Assembly (NCBI GenBank): GCA_046050405.1
Contig: JBJOPY010000115.1
Span: forward strand, 1-22,972
Direction: 5' to 3'
Length of the DNA: 22,972 bases
Source: JADKCL01 sp046050405
Lineage (GTDB): Bacteria > Bacteroidota > Bacteroidia > J057 > JADKCL01
In this document: positions 21,080 to 22,972 of the stretch, one piece after another
Position numbering within the stretch: the first letter of the stretch is position 1
How the letters are laid out: every line of letters begins with the position of its first letter
The notes under the pieces: generated by a model
What the model saw: the letters and a program-made list of their open reading frames with translations, nothing else
What the model was told of the DNA's origin: nothing
Database searches by the model: none
Position numbers and translations under genes: made by a program

Positions 21080-22954
21080 TCAATCGAGTACGCTGAGGGC
21101 AGAAAAATAGGCATCGAAACGGGTCTCCTCCATGCCGACCTGCACGATCTTGTCTCCGTCCACTTTCGGCAGACGGAGCAGTCCGAGATAGGGCATCTCG
21201 TTCTTGAATCCGATGACCACGATCCATCCCGTCATGTCCTCCGGCACATGTGCGAAGCGGTACATCTGACCCGGCGTGGGTTTCCCTGGCATGAACGATT
21301 GGATCTCGGTGAATGCGATGAAGGCGCGCATGCTCTCATAGGCCACATGGCCGATGAGTCTCACCTTGATTTCGTGGTTTCGATGGCGGGCAAACTCATT
21401 GTTGGCGACTTTGTTCAGCGAATTCCATCCCAGCTCATGGATCAGGTATCCTGCGACCAGCTGGGATCCAGCCCTCTGGAGTTTGCCTTTGCGGAGGCCT
21501 TGGACGAATTTGATTTTTCCGTTGTAGCCGGGGATGATGTTTTCCTCCAGGTCCTCCACAAATACCTTCCGGAGCCTGGCTATTCGGATCAGTCTTTCAG
21601 TCTCTTCGCGGCTGACGCTGCGGTAGAGGAGCTGGCGGCGCGCATCGGGCTTGGTGAGATCCAGCCCGAAGTCCTGGTAGGTCTCCGCGAACGTCAGCAT
21701 CTGCCGGGCAAACCGGTGGAAGGTCTCGATCTCGGCATCTTGGCTTATGCGCCCCTCACCGTCCTCCACCAGTTTCTCTGCCACCATCTGGTCCACTTTC
21801 CAGAGTTCCTTGTCGATATTGTCCAGATAGGTGGCGAGTCCCGCCTCATAGTAGTCCATGTCCCGCAACACCCTGAGCCGCTGACGGAATTCCCGGGTGC
21901 ATGTCCAGGAGCCCTTGTATTTCGGGGACAAATTCAACTGGTTCAGCAATAGGTTCCAGTACTTCTCCCCATCGCAATCGCACCAGAATTCATCCAGATA
22001 AAGGTTTTCCATGGGCATGGGGATGAGCTTGGTGACCTTCGCTCCGGAATGGGCAAGATTGATCTCGCCTTTTTCATTGTGACGTCCATGGTACAGCTGC
22101 ATGTCCTCGCTTTCTGTTCCTTCTTGCTGGGCAAATTCGACATAGATCGCTTTGTCGCGTGCGAGCTCCAGCCTCCGCCCTGCCGCAGTGGCATCGATGT
22201 ACACTGCACCGCCTGCGATCAGCTGCTGCCCATTGGAAACGGTGGGCAGATTGGAATGGAGATATTCGGAAGGATGGTAGACCTCCTTGACTTCCAGTTG
22301 GATGGTCTGTGATGCTGCTTCCCCGCTGGATGCATACACGAAAGCATTGCGTGGAATATGGAGCAATGTACCCTTTCCACATTTCAGGAGGTGGTCGTTG
22401 CCAGCATCCAGCTGGTAGTAGCTGCTGGGTGGGGAGGTCAGCAAATAAAGTTTTCGCAAAGGGAAAGGATCCATCTCCTCAGGGGCGGGTGAAAAAGTCG
22501 GGCTGCCGGTGACCACTGCGGCATCGCTGGATGCGGTAGGGTAGTCAGGATGCATGCGCCTGTCCGATGGATTATCCCGATGGGGAGGCCAATCATTTTG
22601 GGATGGCTTGCCCATATTTTCCTCTCCCCTGCGGGGCATGCCCGCCTGAAGCGGACGGGATCCAGGATCACCATCCACAGGCAGACTGGCACAATCATCG
22701 GAGGTGTGAGCTCCTGCTGCTGGGAAGTCCACCATTTGAGGGGAAAGCATCGGTGCGCCGAAATTTTTATTTTTTGCGATTTCAGATGGCCCCGTCACCA
22801 CTTTGGCTCCCGGTGGATTTGGAATCAAAAGGATGACCATGGCAATCACCGAGAAGACGGCGGTGCCGGCCAAGACATGTGTCAGCCTGAATCCTGGGCG
22901 AGCGGATCCGGCAGGAGTCCCTTTGGGGAAGTTTGCCTGCAATTTCGTGATCAT
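21080..22954 (-). CDS. Large membrane-anchored protein with Bacteroidota extracytoplasmic beta-domain
   Basis: At least 624 residues. After a short cytoplasmic start there is one transmembrane helix (LAGTAVFSVIAMVILLI, about residues 28-44). A long disordered Pro/Asp/Ser-rich linker follows (about 48-165). Next is a beta-rich domain: KGTLLHIPRNAFVYASSG, TIQLEVKEVYHPSEYLHSNL, and SNGQQLIAGGAVYIDATAAG, about residues 194-262. This IPxNAF...VKEVY...SNG..L..GG.VYI pattern recurs, from memory, in envelope proteins of this phylum. The C-terminal half is helical, rich in charged residues, and unrecognised. GAAGGAGG lies just before the ATG at 22954, but the frame stays open to the window edge (PAKEDE), so the true start may be outside. 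Confidence 0.75.
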   Translation of the reverse strand: MITKLQANFPKGTPAGSARPGFRLTHVLAGTAVFSVIAMVILLIPNPPGAKVVTGPSEIAKNKNFGAPMLSPQMVDFPAAGAHTSDDCASLPVDGDPGSRPLQAGMPRRGEENMGKPSQNDWPPHRDNPSDRRMHPDYPTASSDAAVVTGSPTFSPAPEEMDPFPLRKLYLLTSPPSSYYQLDAGNDHLLKCGKGTLLHIPRNAFVYASSGEAASQTIQLEVKEVYHPSEYLHSNLPTVSNGQQLIAGGAVYIDATAAGRRLELARDKAIYVEFAQQEGTESEDMQLYHGRHNEKGEINLAHSGAKVTKLIPMPMENLYLDEFWCDCDGEKYWNLLLNQLNLSPKYKGSWTCTREFRQRLRVLRDMDYYEAGLATYLDNIDKELWKVDQMVAEKLVEDGEGRISQDAEIETFHRFARQMLTFAETYQDFGLDLTKPDARRQLLYRSVSREETERLIRIARLRKVFVEDLEENIIPGYNGKIKFVQGLRKGKLQRAGSQLVAGYLIHELGWNSLNKVANNEFARHRNHEIKVRLIGHVAYESMRAFIAFTEIQSFMPGKPTPGQMYRFAHVPEDMTGWIVVIGFKNEMPYLGLLRLPKVDGDKIVQVGMEETRFDAYFSALSVLD

Positions 22955-22972
22955 CTCGTCCTCCTTCGCAGG

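Overview
The window comes from a member of the Bacteroidota, most likely a free-living, moderately GC-rich lineage (Saprospiria-like is my guess; the sequence alone cannot settle this). The evidence is the promoter grammar: several gene starts are preceded by the Bacteroidota -7 element TAnnTTTG, in the best cases 19-21 bp after a TTTG-like -33 element. Start codons mostly lack strong Shine-Dalgarno sequences and are instead AT-rich. The gene set also fits: an FKBP-type lipoprotein, an NRAMP transporter fused to a universal-stress domain, and a histidine kinase with an AHQLGTP H-box.

Layout. 1-203 (-) is the start of a lipoprotein FKBP-type prolyl isomerase cut by the window edge. 680-1357 (+) is the beta subunit of iron-sulfur L-serine dehydratase. 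1783-2218 (-) is a self-contained unit for a 70-residue peptide with its own promoter, about 100 nt leader and tandem 3' hairpins. 2475-3149 (-) is rsmG. 3370-3735 (-) is another self-contained unit, for an 80-residue protein. 3760-6059 (-) holds a histidine kinase, then ruvX and def, which overlap by four bases. 6255-7532 (+) is hemA, divergent from the kinase. 7899-9887 (+) is groES-groEL, closed by a strong terminator. 10436-12914 (-) holds an NRAMP-Usp fusion and a UPF0158-like gene. 13038-15003 (-) is gmd-fcl, which makes GDP-L-fucose. Divergent from it, 15091-16670 (+) holds an S66 LD-carboxypeptidase overlapping an MnmC/MnmD-like methyltransferase. 16891-20087 holds a four-helix membrane protein, a DUF6265-like lipoprotein, a small membrane protein (-) and an ankyrin-repeat lipoprotein. 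20347-22954 (-) holds a small basic protein with a long leader and a large membrane-anchored protein whose 5' end may lie outside the window.

How the genes work together. Most of the window is core housekeeping: ribosome and tRNA modification, nascent-protein deformylation and folding, tetrapyrrole synthesis, nucleotide-sugar synthesis and cell-wall turnover. There is no tRNA, rRNA, CRISPR array, insertion sequence or phage gene that I can support, and no multi-gene defence or secretion cassette. The most unusual items are the 70-residue QLK/QLF-motif peptide unit, the mirror-image gmd/ldcA promoter pair that predicts two nearly leaderless mRNAs, and the long structured leader before the 146-residue gene. 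Several gaps of 300-550 bp are unusually GC-rich but look non-coding.
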